DNA from: Rossellomorea marisflavi
GTDB taxonomy: Bacteria > Bacillota > Bacilli > Bacillales > Bacillaceae_B
Length of the DNA: 64,000 nucleotides
NCBI RefSeq assembly: GCF_001274775.1
Contig: NZ_LGUE01000005.1
Coordinates: 166,343 to 230,342 of the forward strand
Reading direction: 5' to 3'
Shown here piece after piece: positions 1-8,042 of the stretch. The notes under the pieces were generated by a model. It made no database searches. It saw only the letters and a program-made list of their open reading frames with translations, and was not told the DNA's origin. Made by a program: the position numbers and the translations under genes. Position 1 is the stretch's first letter. Each line of letters begins with the position of its first letter.

Positions 1-775
1 GAGTGCGTGCCTTTGAATAAAACGAAAGGGGGTTGATCTTGACCATAACCATGGCAACAGTGTAGAGAACCAGCTGGACGATGAGTGCGATATACAGGAC
101 CATGATCATGTTGCCGAGGGACAGGAGTGTCCCCGCACCCTGTTCTCCCACCGTTTTGGCCATGATGGCGAAAATGCCGATAGGTAGGTAGTGCAGGATT
201 GCCTTCATGATGGCGAGACTGGCTTCATTGAGTCCCTCGATGACTTTGAAGACATGCTCACCCAGTTCACCGTATTCTTTCGTGGAACGCAAATAGGAGA
301 TGGCGGTCCCGAACACGATGGCGGTGAAGATGATTCCCTGCAGGTTCAGTTCGGTGAAGGCTTTTGTGATATTGTCTGGAATGATTGACAGGAAGACGCT
401 TTTTAAGCCCGGATCATCGGGAACATCGAATGATTGGGATTGGTCGAGCTCCATTCCTGTCCCTGGTTGAAAGATGCTCGCGACAGCCAACCCCACGACG
501 ATGGCGAAGGCGGATGAAAGAAGATAGTAGAGGAACACCTTGCTCCCCGTTTTCCCGAGTTCTTTTATACTTGTTTGGTTCACCCCTGTCATGAGTGTGA
601 AGAGGATAAGGGGGATGATCAGGAACGACAGGAGATGGATAAGGATGTCCCCCAGGATGGAAATGGAGGCGGCGCGCTCTCCGAAGGTCACGCCTGCAAT
701 GACCCCAAGGATCAGCGCAACGGTGATTTTCGTGATCAGGGATATGCTCTTGTATTTCGTCCATAATGTCTTCAT
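1..775 (-). CDS. Dicarboxylate/amino acid:cation symporter, C-terminal part outside window
   Basis: The first 258 codons of a secondary transporter of the DAACS family (GltP/GltT/DctA type), which couples uptake of glutamate, aspartate or C4-dicarboxylates to Na+ or H+. The protein begins MKTLWTKYKSISLITKI and shows successive hydrophobic helices. Family-typical stretches include IIPLILFTLMTGV and NLQGIIFTAIVFGTA. The ATG at 775 follows a GAGGT ribosome binding site. The gene runs off the window edge, so the conserved C-terminal substrate-binding part (helix 7, hairpin 2, helix 8) cannot be checked and the substrate cannot be assigned. A terminator lies between it and the upstream DUF1206 gene, so it is probably transcribed separately or by read-through. 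Confidence 0.9.
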   Translation of the reverse strand, partial: MKTLWTKYKSISLITKITVALILGVIAGVTFGERAASISILGDILIHLLSFLIIPLILFTLMTGVNQTSIKELGKTGSKVFLYYLLSSAFAIVVGLAVASIFQPGTGMELDQSQSFDVPDDPGLKSVFLSIIPDNITKAFTELNLQGIIFTAIVFGTAISYLRSTKEYGELGEHVFKVIEGLNEASLAIMKAILHYLPIGIFAIMAKTVGEQGAGTLLSLGNMIMVLYIALIVQLVLYTVAMVMVKINPLSFYSKART

Positions 776-796
776 AGTTGATACCTCTTTTCAAAT

Positions 797-818
797 AAAA
801 AAGCCCGGGGATGGGCTT
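797..818 (-). terminator. Terminator of the DUF1206 gene
   Basis: Read on the minus strand, AAGCCC pairs with GGGCTT around a six-base loop and is followed by a T-run. The 5' arm overlaps the stop codon of the DUF1206 gene. Confidence 0.7.
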
Positions 819-1653
819 AGAATATGCTTAAATGTCGATTCTTCCCTCTGAGGATCTCAAAGACCCCGTAGAGGAACAGTCCGGCTGCCACGATGGCGAG
901 CAGCCATTTGCCGAAGGGCTGCTGGGCAATTTCGGATAGTGCCCCGTCCAGACCTTTTGTTTTGTCAGGGTCTGCCGTGATGGCGGTCCGGATGAAGAAG
1001 TAGCCTACGAGAAGGAATACGATGCCTCGGGCAGTGAGACCGATTTTTCCTGTCCTTTTGCTGAATGTCCACTCCTGCTTTGACATGCTGCCTTTCTTGA
1101 ACTGCTTCGCGAATTTTTCTGTATACGCAGAGTAAAGCTCGTGAAGGGCGAATCCGATGATGGCCAGCCCTACGATACCCACGATCCACTGACCGAAAGG
1201 CTGGGAAAGGAGTTTTGCAGACATGGTCTGCTCGGAACTGGAGCCGCCTTTGGCGTGAAGAGCGATGGCAATGGCATTGAAGCCGAGGATTCCGTAAGCG
1301 GCGCCTGTAAAGATGTGGGTGATCCTCCGTACGATGGATTTCCCCTGGTCTCCGTGGTATTCAGGATCGGTGATAGCCTGGATGAGGCTCCATATGACCA
1401 CGCCGAGGAGCCCGATACCGACGATCCATAATAATACCTCACCGAAAGGCTTGGATGCAATGGCTGCGAATGCGCCGTTCGAGTCTGATGTGCTTCCTCC
1501 CGCTCCGAATGCCGCCATGACGGCAAGGGCGCCGATCAGCATATAGACGAGTCCCTTTGATATGAATCCTATGCGGGCGAACCCCCTGATCCAGGGTTTG
1601 ATATCCTTTGAGTTGTCCTTACCGGAAGGCAGGACTGATGTCATGTCAGCCAT
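817..1653 (-). CDS. DUF1206 domain membrane protein
   Basis: A 278-residue integral membrane protein made of three repeats of a two-helix unit. Each repeat carries a motif of the type (G)F(A)R-G-hydrophobic-G...A-QPFG (KPFGEVLLW, QPFGQWIVG, QPFGKWLLA), which is the signature of DUF1206. About six transmembrane segments are expected and the function is unknown. The ATG at 1653 is preceded by AAGGGAAGAAG. A SigB-like promoter lies 40-60 bases upstream, which would fit a general-stress membrane protein, but that is inference. It has its own terminator before the symporter gene. Confidence 0.85.
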   Translation of the reverse strand: MADMTSVLPSGKDNSKDIKPWIRGFARIGFISKGLVYMLIGALAVMAAFGAGGSTSDSNGAFAAIASKPFGEVLLWIVGIGLLGVVIWSLIQAITDPEYHGDQGKSIVRRITHIFTGAAYGILGFNAIAIALHAKGGSSSEQTMSAKLLSQPFGQWIVGIVGLAIIGFALHELYSAYTEKFAKQFKKGSMSKQEWTFSKRTGKIGLTARGIVFLLVGYFFIRTAITADPDKTKGLDGALSEIAQQPFGKWLLAIVAAGLFLYGVFEILRGKNRHLSIF

Positions 1654-1691
1654 GGCTACTTCTTCCCTTCAGTTTGCATTTTATAAGCAAT

Positions 1692-1716
1692 ATTCCCCAA
1701 ATGAAGTCTTCGAAAC
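1692..1716 (-). promoter_or_regulatory. Candidate SigB-type promoter of the DUF1206 gene
   Basis: On the minus strand GTTTCG is followed after 13 bases by GGGAAT, close to the Bacillus SigB consensus (GTTTAA, 12-15 bases, GGGWAW). Transcription would start about 30 nt before the DUF1206 start codon. The core GTTT and GGGAAT match; the last two -35 bases do not. Confidence 0.45.
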
Positions 1717-1855
1717 CATTGGCGGAGCAAGTAAATGATGGTGGTCCATCCATTTCTCTTTTTTTGCGAAAAAAAGGCTAAATTAGTTATAGACAATGAA
1801 TGTGTCTAGGAGTAATATATCTATCATCAAAGCTGGTTGCTTTATATCATATCAT

Positions 1856-1961
1856 CGCTTAATTCTTTACAGAAGCGGGGGACCCGAGTTCATACAGGGG
1901 TGAATCCTTCTAAGGTAGGGCTGCTTCCATGGCCCGAATCCGTCAGCTAACCTCGTAAGCG
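1856..1961 (+). promoter_or_regulatory. c-di-AMP riboswitch (ydaO/yuaA leader)
   Basis: The sequence carries the hallmark blocks of the ydaO/yuaA aptamer in order: GGGGGACCCGA, GGGGTGAATC, TAGGG, GGCCCGAATCCGTCAGC and TAACCTCGTAAGCG. The closing P1 stem is visible as CGCTTA (1856-1861) with TAAGCG (1956-1961). This class binds cyclic di-AMP and switches off transcription of potassium transporter genes in Bacillus. Here it precedes a terminator at 2002-2031 and then ktrAB (yuaA is the old name of ktrA), so both aptamer and expression platform are present. Confidence 0.95.
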
Positions 1962-2001
1962 TAAATGGGAGTGAATGAACCTTGGAATCGTGTTGACGAT
2001 G

Positions 2002-2031
2002 ACCACAGGCTTAGTTCCTGCGGTTTTTTTT
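2002..2031 (+). terminator. Riboswitch expression-platform terminator
   Basis: ACCACAGG pairs with CCTGCGGT (one mismatch) and is followed by eight T. It lies 40 bases after the c-di-AMP aptamer and before ktrA, so ligand binding would favour termination. Confidence 0.85.
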
Positions 2032-2144
2032 GTGCCTTCATTTAAAGAGGTCCTAGGTAAACAAAAGCCTGGAAGATGAATGAACAGGTGGGAAACAACA
2101 AAAGATACAAAAATATCAGTAACGTTCAGTTGGAGGAGTACATC

Positions 2145-2801
2145 ATGAAGAAGCAATTCGCCGTTATCGGTCTTGGAAAATTCGGGGGGAACCTGGTGGA
2201 GGAATTGAGCAGGCTTGATACAGAGGTACTGGCGATCGACCTGCACGAAGAGGTGGTTCAGCGATACGCGGATGTGGCGACTCACGCCGTCCAGGCCAAC
2301 GCCATGGATGAGTCCGTTTTGAGATCCCTCGGACTACGGAACTTCGATCACGTGATCGTTTCATTCGGTGAAAGCGTGGAGGCGAGCATCCTGACGACAC
2401 TGCTTCTAAAAGAGCTGGGGGTCAAAGAGGTTTGGGTGAAGGCGTCGAACGCCTACCATCAGAAGGTGCTTGAGAGGATCGGTGCAGACAAGGTCATTCA
2501 TCCTGAACGGGATATGGCAAAAAAAATCGCTCATCATATGACATCGGAGAAAATCATCGATTACATCGAACTTTCAAAGGAGCACAGCATCGTAGAGGTC
2601 AGGGCTTCGTCCAAAGTCGCGAACCGTACGCTGATGGATCTTGACGTCCGGGCTCGGTATGGATGCAATATCATTGCTATCCACCGGGGAGATGAGGTCA
2701 TTGTCTCGCCGAGCGCCGACGATACGGTTGAACTGGAAGATCTGTTGATTGTCATCGGACATAATCGCGATATCAATCGATTCGAAAAAGAAGGGGTATA
2801 A
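2145..2801 (+). CDS. ktrA: Ktr potassium uptake system, cytoplasmic gating subunit KtrA
   Basis: A 218-residue RCK protein that forms the octameric ring gating the KtrB channel. The N-terminal RCK_N Rossmann domain shows GLGKFG (residues 9-14) and the acidic D32 that binds adenine nucleotide ribose. The C-terminal part (about 135-218) is an RCK_C domain, the part that binds c-di-AMP in KtrA homologues. The ATG at 2145 was chosen over an upstream in-frame start because GGAGGA precedes it at good spacing and it gives the usual length. It is two bases upstream of ktrB and downstream of the c-di-AMP riboswitch, so c-di-AMP probably acts both on the mRNA and on the protein. Confidence 0.95.
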   Translation: MKKQFAVIGLGKFGGNLVEELSRLDTEVLAIDLHEEVVQRYADVATHAVQANAMDESVLRSLGLRNFDHVIVSFGESVEASILTTLLLKELGVKEVWVKASNAYHQKVLERIGADKVIHPERDMAKKIAHHMTSEKIIDYIELSKEHSIVEVRASSKVANRTLMDLDVRARYGCNIIAIHRGDEVIVSPSADDTVELEDLLIVIGHNRDINRFEKEGV

Positions 2802-2803
2802 CC

Positions 2804-4126
2804 ATGAAGTACAGGGTCATCCAGTTAAGTCCACCGCAGTTGCTGGTGGCGGTCTTCGCCTTTTTCATCATGGTGGGAATGGTTCTATTGAAGCTTCCCA
2901 TCTCGACGACTGAGCCGATCACGTGGCTCGAAGCCCTTTTTACCACAACTTCAGCCATGACGGTGACGGGGCTTGCCGTTGTCGATACCGGCTCCGTCTA
3001 CACCGTTTTCGGCCAGATTGTCGTCATGTGCCTCATACAGCTTGGGGGACTTGGCATCATGTCATTCGCCGTCCTTATTGTCATGATGCTCGGGAAGAAA
3101 ATCGGATTCAAGGAAAGGCTGTTGCTGCAGCAGTCGTTGAATCAGACATCAGTGGGCGGCGTGATCATGTTAGTAAGATACCTTTTCACATTCTCGCTTT
3201 TGGTCGAGGGGATTGGGATGGTGTTCCTGGCTACCCAGTGGGTCCCCCGGTATGGTTGGGAACAAGGGCTCTATTATAGCCTCTTCCATTCGGTTTCTGC
3301 TTTTAATAATGCTGGTTTCGGGCTATGGTCAGACAGCATGATGCAGTTTGTGGGCAATCCCGTTATCAATTTCACTTTGTCGTTCCTCTTTATCATCGGT
3401 GGGGTAGGGTTCACGGTGCTCGTAGATGCATGGAAATCCCGTGCGTTTAGAAAGCTGTCCCTCCACTCCAAGATCATGATTTTGGGTACGCTTATGATCA
3501 ACGTGGCAGCTACGCTCATTATTTTTATCCTGGAGTATAACAACCCGGGTACGCTGGGCCATCTTTCCCTTGGGGATAAGGGGTTGGCTTCCTACTTTCA
3601 AGCCGTGACCCCAAGGACAGCAGGCTTCAATACGCTTGATTACGGTGAGATGGAAAGTCCGACCATTCTCTTTACGGTCCTTCTTATGTTCATCGGAGCC
3701 GGAAGTGCATCCACAGGCGGGGGGATTAAGCTGACGACATTCCTGATGATTCTTCTGGCAGTAGGGGCGTTTTTAAGAGAGAAGAAGGATATCAAAATCT
3801 TTCGGCGCTCCATCGATCAAACAATCATCCTGAAATCCCTGGCGATCTCCACGCTGAGTGTCCTCTTGGTGTTCTCGGCGTTGTTCGTCCTTACCATTTC
3901 GGAAAAAGGAGCGGATTTCCAGACGCTATTATTCGAAGTGGTATCGGCTTTCGGAACCGTGGGCTTGTCTATGAACTTCAGTCCGGAGTTAAGCACCGTC
4001 GGGAAATGGATCATCATCTTCGTCATGTTCGCAGGGAAGATGGGTCCGTTGACACTCGCCTACTCCCTCTCAAGGCCGGGTAAAGAGAAGATCCGCTATC
4101 CAAAAGAAGACATACTGACAGGATAA
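2804..4126 (+). CDS. ktrB: Ktr potassium uptake system, membrane subunit KtrB
   Basis: A 440-residue TrkH/KtrB family channel subunit for Na+-dependent K+ uptake. Four M1-P-M2 repeats are visible, with filter-type glycines in TVTGLAVVDTGS, NAGFGLWSDS, RTAGFNTLDYGE and TVGLSMNFSPE. The flexible glycine-rich gating loop is seen near IGAGSASTGGGIKLTT. It follows ktrA after a two-base gap and ends in a terminator that starts inside its stop codon. Confidence 0.96.
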   Translation: MKYRVIQLSPPQLLVAVFAFFIMVGMVLLKLPISTTEPITWLEALFTTTSAMTVTGLAVVDTGSVYTVFGQIVVMCLIQLGGLGIMSFAVLIVMMLGKKIGFKERLLLQQSLNQTSVGGVIMLVRYLFTFSLLVEGIGMVFLATQWVPRYGWEQGLYYSLFHSVSAFNNAGFGLWSDSMMQFVGNPVINFTLSFLFIIGGVGFTVLVDAWKSRAFRKLSLHSKIMILGTLMINVAATLIIFILEYNNPGTLGHLSLGDKGLASYFQAVTPRTAGFNTLDYGEMESPTILFTVLLMFIGAGSASTGGGIKLTTFLMILLAVGAFLREKKDIKIFRRSIDQTIILKSLAISTLSVLLVFSALFVLTISEKGADFQTLLFEVVSAFGTVGLSMNFSPELSTVGKWIIIFVMFAGKMGPLTLAYSLSRPGKEKIRYPKEDILTG

Positions 4127-4152
4127 GGCAGCTCTTGCTGTCTTATTTTTTA
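4125..4152 (+). terminator. Terminator after ktrAB
   Basis: AAGGCAGC pairs with GCTGTCTT around TCTT, followed by ATTTTTTT. It overlaps the ktrB stop codon. Confidence 0.85.
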
Positions 4153-4251
4153 TGGTTAAGTGATTATTCCAAAAACAATAAGAACCCAACGATTTTTGCG
4201 CTATCTCTTAAAATCCTACTTCGTAAGCGTTTTCTTCGTTTGTCAGGGTTG

Positions 4252-4280
4252 TTGACGGATACCGTGTTTCTTCATATACT
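4252..4280 (+). promoter_or_regulatory. SigA promoter of serC-serA
   Basis: TTGACG, a 17-base spacer and TATACT give a near-consensus housekeeping promoter. The 5' leader to the serC start would be only about 35 nt, which leaves no room for a T-box or other long leader. Confidence 0.8.
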
Positions 4281-4320
4281 TTGGGAAAATTCTGAACGAA
4301 TGTGCAGGTGGTGTTTTTTG

Positions 4321-5409
4321 TTGAAGCAAGTGTTCAATTTTTCTGCAGGTCCAGCGGTTCTCCCCCGTCCAGTATTGGAAAAAGTACAAAAGGAATTATT
4401 GAACTACAGCGGGACTGGCATGTCTGTCATGGAATTGAGTCATCGTTCCGGTCCGTTCGAAGAAATCATCCAGGGTGCTGAAACCTTGCTGAGGGAGCTT
4501 ATGGACATTCCTGAAGAGTATGAAGTTCTTTTTCTTCAAGGAGGCGCCTCACTTCAGTTTTCCATGATCCCGATGAATCTACTTGGGGAACATGGTGTCG
4601 CTGACTATGTCGTGACGGGAAGCTGGTCGAAGAAAGCCGTCAAGGAAGCGGGAAAAATCGGAACCATCCATCAAATAAAGTCACCGGGAGACATTCCTGC
4701 TTATACGAAAGAAGATTTCTCTCCTGAGGCATCGTACGTCCACATCACGTCCAACAATACAATAGAAGGGACGAGGTACACCACTTACCCTGAAACAGGC
4801 GGGATTCCCCTCGTGGCGGATATGTCATCCCATATCCTTTCGGAACCGATAGACGTGTCTTCGTTCGGTTTGATTTACGCGGGGGCCCAGAAGAACCTTG
4901 GTCCATCCGGGGTGACCGTTGCCATCGTCCGCAAGGATCTCATCGGAAAAGCACCGGAGACATGTCCGACTATGTTGAAGTACGAAACGTATGTGGAGAA
5001 CGGATCCATGTTCAATACGCCTCCTACATTCGCCATCTATGTGCTGAAGCTCGTGCTTGAGTGGGTGAAGGAAAACGGTGGTGTTGCAGGCATGGAGGCA
5101 CTAAATCGGGAAAAAGCGGGATTGCTCTATAGCTGTATCGATGAATCCAGTCTGTTCTCCAACCCTGTTCCGGAAGCGAGCCGTTCCCTGATGAATATCC
5201 CGTTCACCACAGACAGTGATGAGGTAAATAAGCTCTTCCTGGAACAGGCGAAACGGCGCGGATTCGAGTTCCTGAAGGGTCATCGTTCCGTCGGCGGAAT
5301 GCGGGCTAGCCTCTATAACGCCATGCCCCTTGAAGGAGTCAGGGCACTGGTTGATTTCATGAAAGAATTCGAAGCAGACCAAGGAGGAACATCACATGTT
5401 GACCATTAA
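4321..5409 (+). CDS. serC: Phosphoserine aminotransferase
   Basis: A 362-residue class-V PLP aminotransferase that converts 3-phosphohydroxypyruvate and glutamate to phosphoserine and 2-oxoglutarate. Family landmarks are FNFSAGPAVLP at the N terminus, GTGMSVMELSHRS, LQGGASLQF and the PLP lysine K191 in GAQKNLGPSG. The reading frame is open far upstream, but the homologous N terminus (KQVFNFSAGP) starts at the TTG at 4321. An AGGTGG lies nine bases before it; the TTG at 4318 or ATG at 4300 are less likely alternatives. The 3' end overlaps serA by 14 bases, so the two are translationally coupled. Confidence 0.95.
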   Translation: MKQVFNFSAGPAVLPRPVLEKVQKELLNYSGTGMSVMELSHRSGPFEEIIQGAETLLRELMDIPEEYEVLFLQGGASLQFSMIPMNLLGEHGVADYVVTGSWSKKAVKEAGKIGTIHQIKSPGDIPAYTKEDFSPEASYVHITSNNTIEGTRYTTYPETGGIPLVADMSSHILSEPIDVSSFGLIYAGAQKNLGPSGVTVAIVRKDLIGKAPETCPTMLKYETYVENGSMFNTPPTFAIYVLKLVLEWVKENGGVAGMEALNREKAGLLYSCIDESSLFSNPVPEASRSLMNIPFTTDSDEVNKLFLEQAKRRGFEFLKGHRSVGGMRASLYNAMPLEGVRALVDFMKEFEADQGGTSHVDH

Positions 5410-6571
5410 TACATTCAATGCCATCAGTCAAAGGGGTTTGTCCCTTATTGAAGAAGATTTGAATTATTATCTGAACGGAAGCGGTGATCCCGATGGAATT
5501 CTTGTGAGATCCAAGAATCTACATGACTTCGAGTTTCCCGAGTCTGTGAAAGCCATCGCCAGGGCAGGTGCCGGTGTGAATAATATCCCCATCGACGAGT
5601 GTACGGAAAAAGGGATCGTCGTGTTCAATACGCCTGGTGCAAATGCCAATGCGGTGAAAGAACTTGTCCTTGCCAATCTCATTGCTTCATCTAGGAATCT
5701 TTTTTCCGCGGTAGGATGGGCACAAACCCTCCAGGAACATGGGGATGACGTGGCAGCTGTGGTGGAAGCAAAGAAGAAGGAGTTTGTCGGGAGTGAGATC
5801 AAAGGCAAGAAGCTGGGCGTTGTCGGGCTTGGTGCCATCGGTGTCCTCGTGGCCAATGATGCACTGGCCCTGGGAATGGACGTGGTTGCGTATGATCCGT
5901 TCATTTCAGTGGATGCGGCCTGGAGGCTTTCGCGCGATGTCAACCGTGCCATGCACATCGATGAAGTATGGGCGGAGTGCGATTTCGTCACCCTCCACAT
6001 CCCGCTGACCGATAAGACGAATCGTTTGGTGAACGGATCGAGCTTCAACAAGATGAAAGAAGGGATGACCATCCTGAACTTCTCACGTGGTGAGCTTGTG
6101 GATGAAAGTACCCTCGGGCAGGCGCTCGAGTCTGGGACTGTAGGTAAATATGTGACCGACTTCCCGAATCCCCGGGTCCTCTCCATGAAGAATGTCGTCC
6201 CGGTTCCCCATCTTGGGGCTTCAACGGTGGAATCGGAAGAGAACTGTGCCGTCATGGCGACGAAGCAGCTGAAGACCTACCTTGAAACCGGGAATATCAA
6301 GCATGCCGTGAATCTTCCTGATGTCGAACTTCCCTATAGCGGGAAGATGAGACTCACTGTCATGCACAAAAATATTCCGAACATGGTTGGCCAGATCACG
6401 ACGGCCCTTTCCGGGTTTGCTGTCAATATTGCCGATATGATCAATCGAAGCAAGGCTACATGGGCCTACACGATGATCGATCTTGACCATGTCCTGACGG
6501 AAGAAGAGCAGGCGGGACTGAAGCAGAAGATCGAAAGCATCGAAGGGGTCGTATCGGTCAGACTGATTTAA
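5396..6571 (+). CDS. serA: D-3-phosphoglycerate dehydrogenase
   Basis: A 391-residue NAD-dependent enzyme for the first committed step of serine synthesis. The substrate domain comes first, then an NAD Rossmann motif GLGAIG (144-149). The catalytic histidine lies in HLGAS, and a C-terminal ACT domain (about 320-391, LTVMHKNIPNMVGQIT) probably senses serine. This is the short form without the extra intervening domain of the 520-residue type found in B. subtilis. The start has a strong AAGGAGG site inside the end of serC. A hairpin terminator follows. Confidence 0.94.
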   Translation: MLTINTFNAISQRGLSLIEEDLNYYLNGSGDPDGILVRSKNLHDFEFPESVKAIARAGAGVNNIPIDECTEKGIVVFNTPGANANAVKELVLANLIASSRNLFSAVGWAQTLQEHGDDVAAVVEAKKKEFVGSEIKGKKLGVVGLGAIGVLVANDALALGMDVVAYDPFISVDAAWRLSRDVNRAMHIDEVWAECDFVTLHIPLTDKTNRLVNGSSFNKMKEGMTILNFSRGELVDESTLGQALESGTVGKYVTDFPNPRVLSMKNVVPVPHLGASTVESEENCAVMATKQLKTYLETGNIKHAVNLPDVELPYSGKMRLTVMHKNIPNMVGQITTALSGFAVNIADMINRSKATWAYTMIDLDHVLTEEEQAGLKQKIESIEGVVSVRLI

Positions 6572-6580
6572 TATGGAATC

Positions 6581-6624
6581 AACAAATCCTTCCTTGCACC
6601 GTGTAAGGGGGATTTGTTTTATAT
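6581..6624 (+). terminator. Terminator of serCA
   Basis: AACAAATCC (6581-6589) pairs with GGATTTGTT (6610-6618), with an inner CCTT/AAGG helix, and is followed by a T-rich stretch. Confidence 0.75.
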
Positions 6625-6714
6625 TCAGGTAAGCGGGGAAGTCTATGGCTAAGGGCTTCTGCCATTGGCAATACATCCAGATCATCATAGTATGCCTTAG
6701 AGAGGAGAATCGAA

Positions 6715-7353
6715 ATGGGGATCCATCACTATTTTAAAAGTCTATCAGACCTCGAGACGCTCATCCGCTGTCCGGGTCGATTCAAATATCATCAGCATAA
6801 TGTGGCCAGCCACTCCTTTAAGGTGACGAAGATTGCGCAATTTCTAGGAACCGTTGAAGAACAGGAGGGGCATGAGGTCGATTGGAAGTCCCTGTATGAA
6901 AAGGCGCTGAATCATGACTATGCAGAGCTTTTCACCGGAGATATCAAGACGCCTGTGAAATATGCATCGAAGGAACTGAGGGAACTGTTCAGCCAGGTGG
7001 AGGATCAGATGGTCAAAAAATTCATCACGACAGAATTCCCGCCTCAATTCCACGATGTATACAGGAACCGCTTCAAGGAAGGGAAGGACGAGACGCTTGA
7101 AGGCAGGATCTTATCCGTAGCCGACAAAGTCGATCTTCTCTATGAATCATTCGGTGAGATCCAAAAAGGAAATCCGGAGCCGCTGTTCATGGAAATCTAT
7201 CAGGAAGCCCTTTCGACGATCATTAAATTCAAGGAGCTTGCGAGTGTGAAATACTTCCTTGAGTACGTCTTGCCGGACATGCTTGCAGAGAAGTTCATTC
7301 CCCACAGCGAATTGAAGGAGAGGACAGAGCGGATTCTATCATCGGGGGCATGA
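6715..7353 (+). CDS. YfbR-like HD-domain phosphohydrolase
   Basis: A 212-residue HD-superfamily protein resembling the YfbR-like 5'-nucleotidase family. Metal-ligand residues visible are H33 (ASHSFK), the H67-D68 pair (NHDYAEL) and a later ADKVD aspartate (SVADKVDLLYES). The family dephosphorylates deoxynucleoside monophosphates; that activity is inferred here. AGAGGAG precedes the ATG. It stands alone between the serCA terminator and csbA. Confidence 0.82.
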   Translation: MGIHHYFKSLSDLETLIRCPGRFKYHQHNVASHSFKVTKIAQFLGTVEEQEGHEVDWKSLYEKALNHDYAELFTGDIKTPVKYASKELRELFSQVEDQMVKKFITTEFPPQFHDVYRNRFKEGKDETLEGRILSVADKVDLLYESFGEIQKGNPEPLFMEIYQEALSTIIKFKELASVKYFLEYVLPDMLAEKFIPHSELKERTERILSSGA

Positions 7354-7420
7354 TGCCTCTTTCCAGAACAGGTAATATCCGTTAAACTAGTTGATATTCC
7401 TTCTTTAAGGAGAGTTGACT

Positions 7421-7651
7421 GTGTCCAAGATCATTCTGGCAGCCTTCCTGCCCGGCCTCCTCGTCGTATTCTTTTCGAGGGTCACCTACAATCGATACAT
7501 CGGACTTGCCTTGACCGTGGCATTGATCGCCGCTTCTGTTTCCAAAGGATATACGGACTCTATCCTGCTGATCGTCATCGACGCAGCCAGTTTGACCGTG
7601 GGTTTTTGGTACAGCGGACGGATGAAGGGTAAAGGGCAAAAAAGTGAATAA
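7421..7651 (+). CDS. csbA: CsbA family small membrane protein
   Basis: A 76-residue, two-to-three-helix membrane protein that matches CsbA in length, in its N terminus (SKIILAAFLPGLLVVFF) and in its position just upstream of uvrBA. CsbA is a SigB-controlled protein of unknown function in B. subtilis. The GTG at 7421 was chosen over the TTG at 7415 because the AAGGAGA lies seven bases before it and because it gives exactly the known length. I did not find a convincing SigB promoter directly upstream. Confidence 0.85.
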   Translation: MSKIILAAFLPGLLVVFFSRVTYNRYIGLALTVALIAASVSKGYTDSILLIVIDAASLTVGFWYSGRMKGKGQKSE

Positions 7652-7653
7652 CC

Positions 7654-7686
7654 GGGCATTCCCAATGGGGAGTGCTCTTTTTTTGT
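7654..7686 (+). terminator. Terminator of csbA
   Basis: GGGCATTCCC pairs with GGGGAGTGCTC (with wobbles) around a short loop and is followed by seven T. Confidence 0.85.
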
Positions 7687-7908
7687 TTCATGGAGTTATG
7701 CACAGGTTGTATGCGGTTTCGCTAGAAGAATACACAAGAATTTTGACGAATTGTGGGTAAGAAGGTGTCTTTTCCACAGCGGTATAGTGGTTATCAACAG
7801 ACATATCCACATGATGTGTGTAAAAGTAGTCGAATGCTGTCGATTGTCAGCGGGATGTTTGTCGAACCGGCGATTGTCCACAGGCCATAACTTTTCGTGG
7901 AAGAAAAA

Positions 7909-7922
7909 CGAACTTTTGTTCG
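7909..7922 (+). promoter_or_regulatory. LexA (SOS) box of uvrBA
   Basis: CGAACTTTTGTTCG is a perfect match to the Bacillus LexA/DinR operator CGAACN4GTTCG. It lies about 35-45 bases upstream of an extended -10 element (TGGTAAAAT, 7952-7960). Otherwise the gap from csbA to uvrB shows no gene. Confidence 0.92.
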
Positions 7923-8042
7923 CTTATTGATGGTTAAATTCCGAATGATTGTGGTAAAATGGGAAGAGACGAATGGACAGTGCAAGGGATGGGTATAGAC
8001 AAGCATAGAATATACTGTTCCTTACCTATAGGAGGTTTCACG

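Noticed and set aside
7687..7908. Possible small gene or RNA between csbA and the LexA box
   Set aside because: Only AT-rich sequence with many stops on both strands; no hairpin with T-run and no ribosome binding site with a usable frame.
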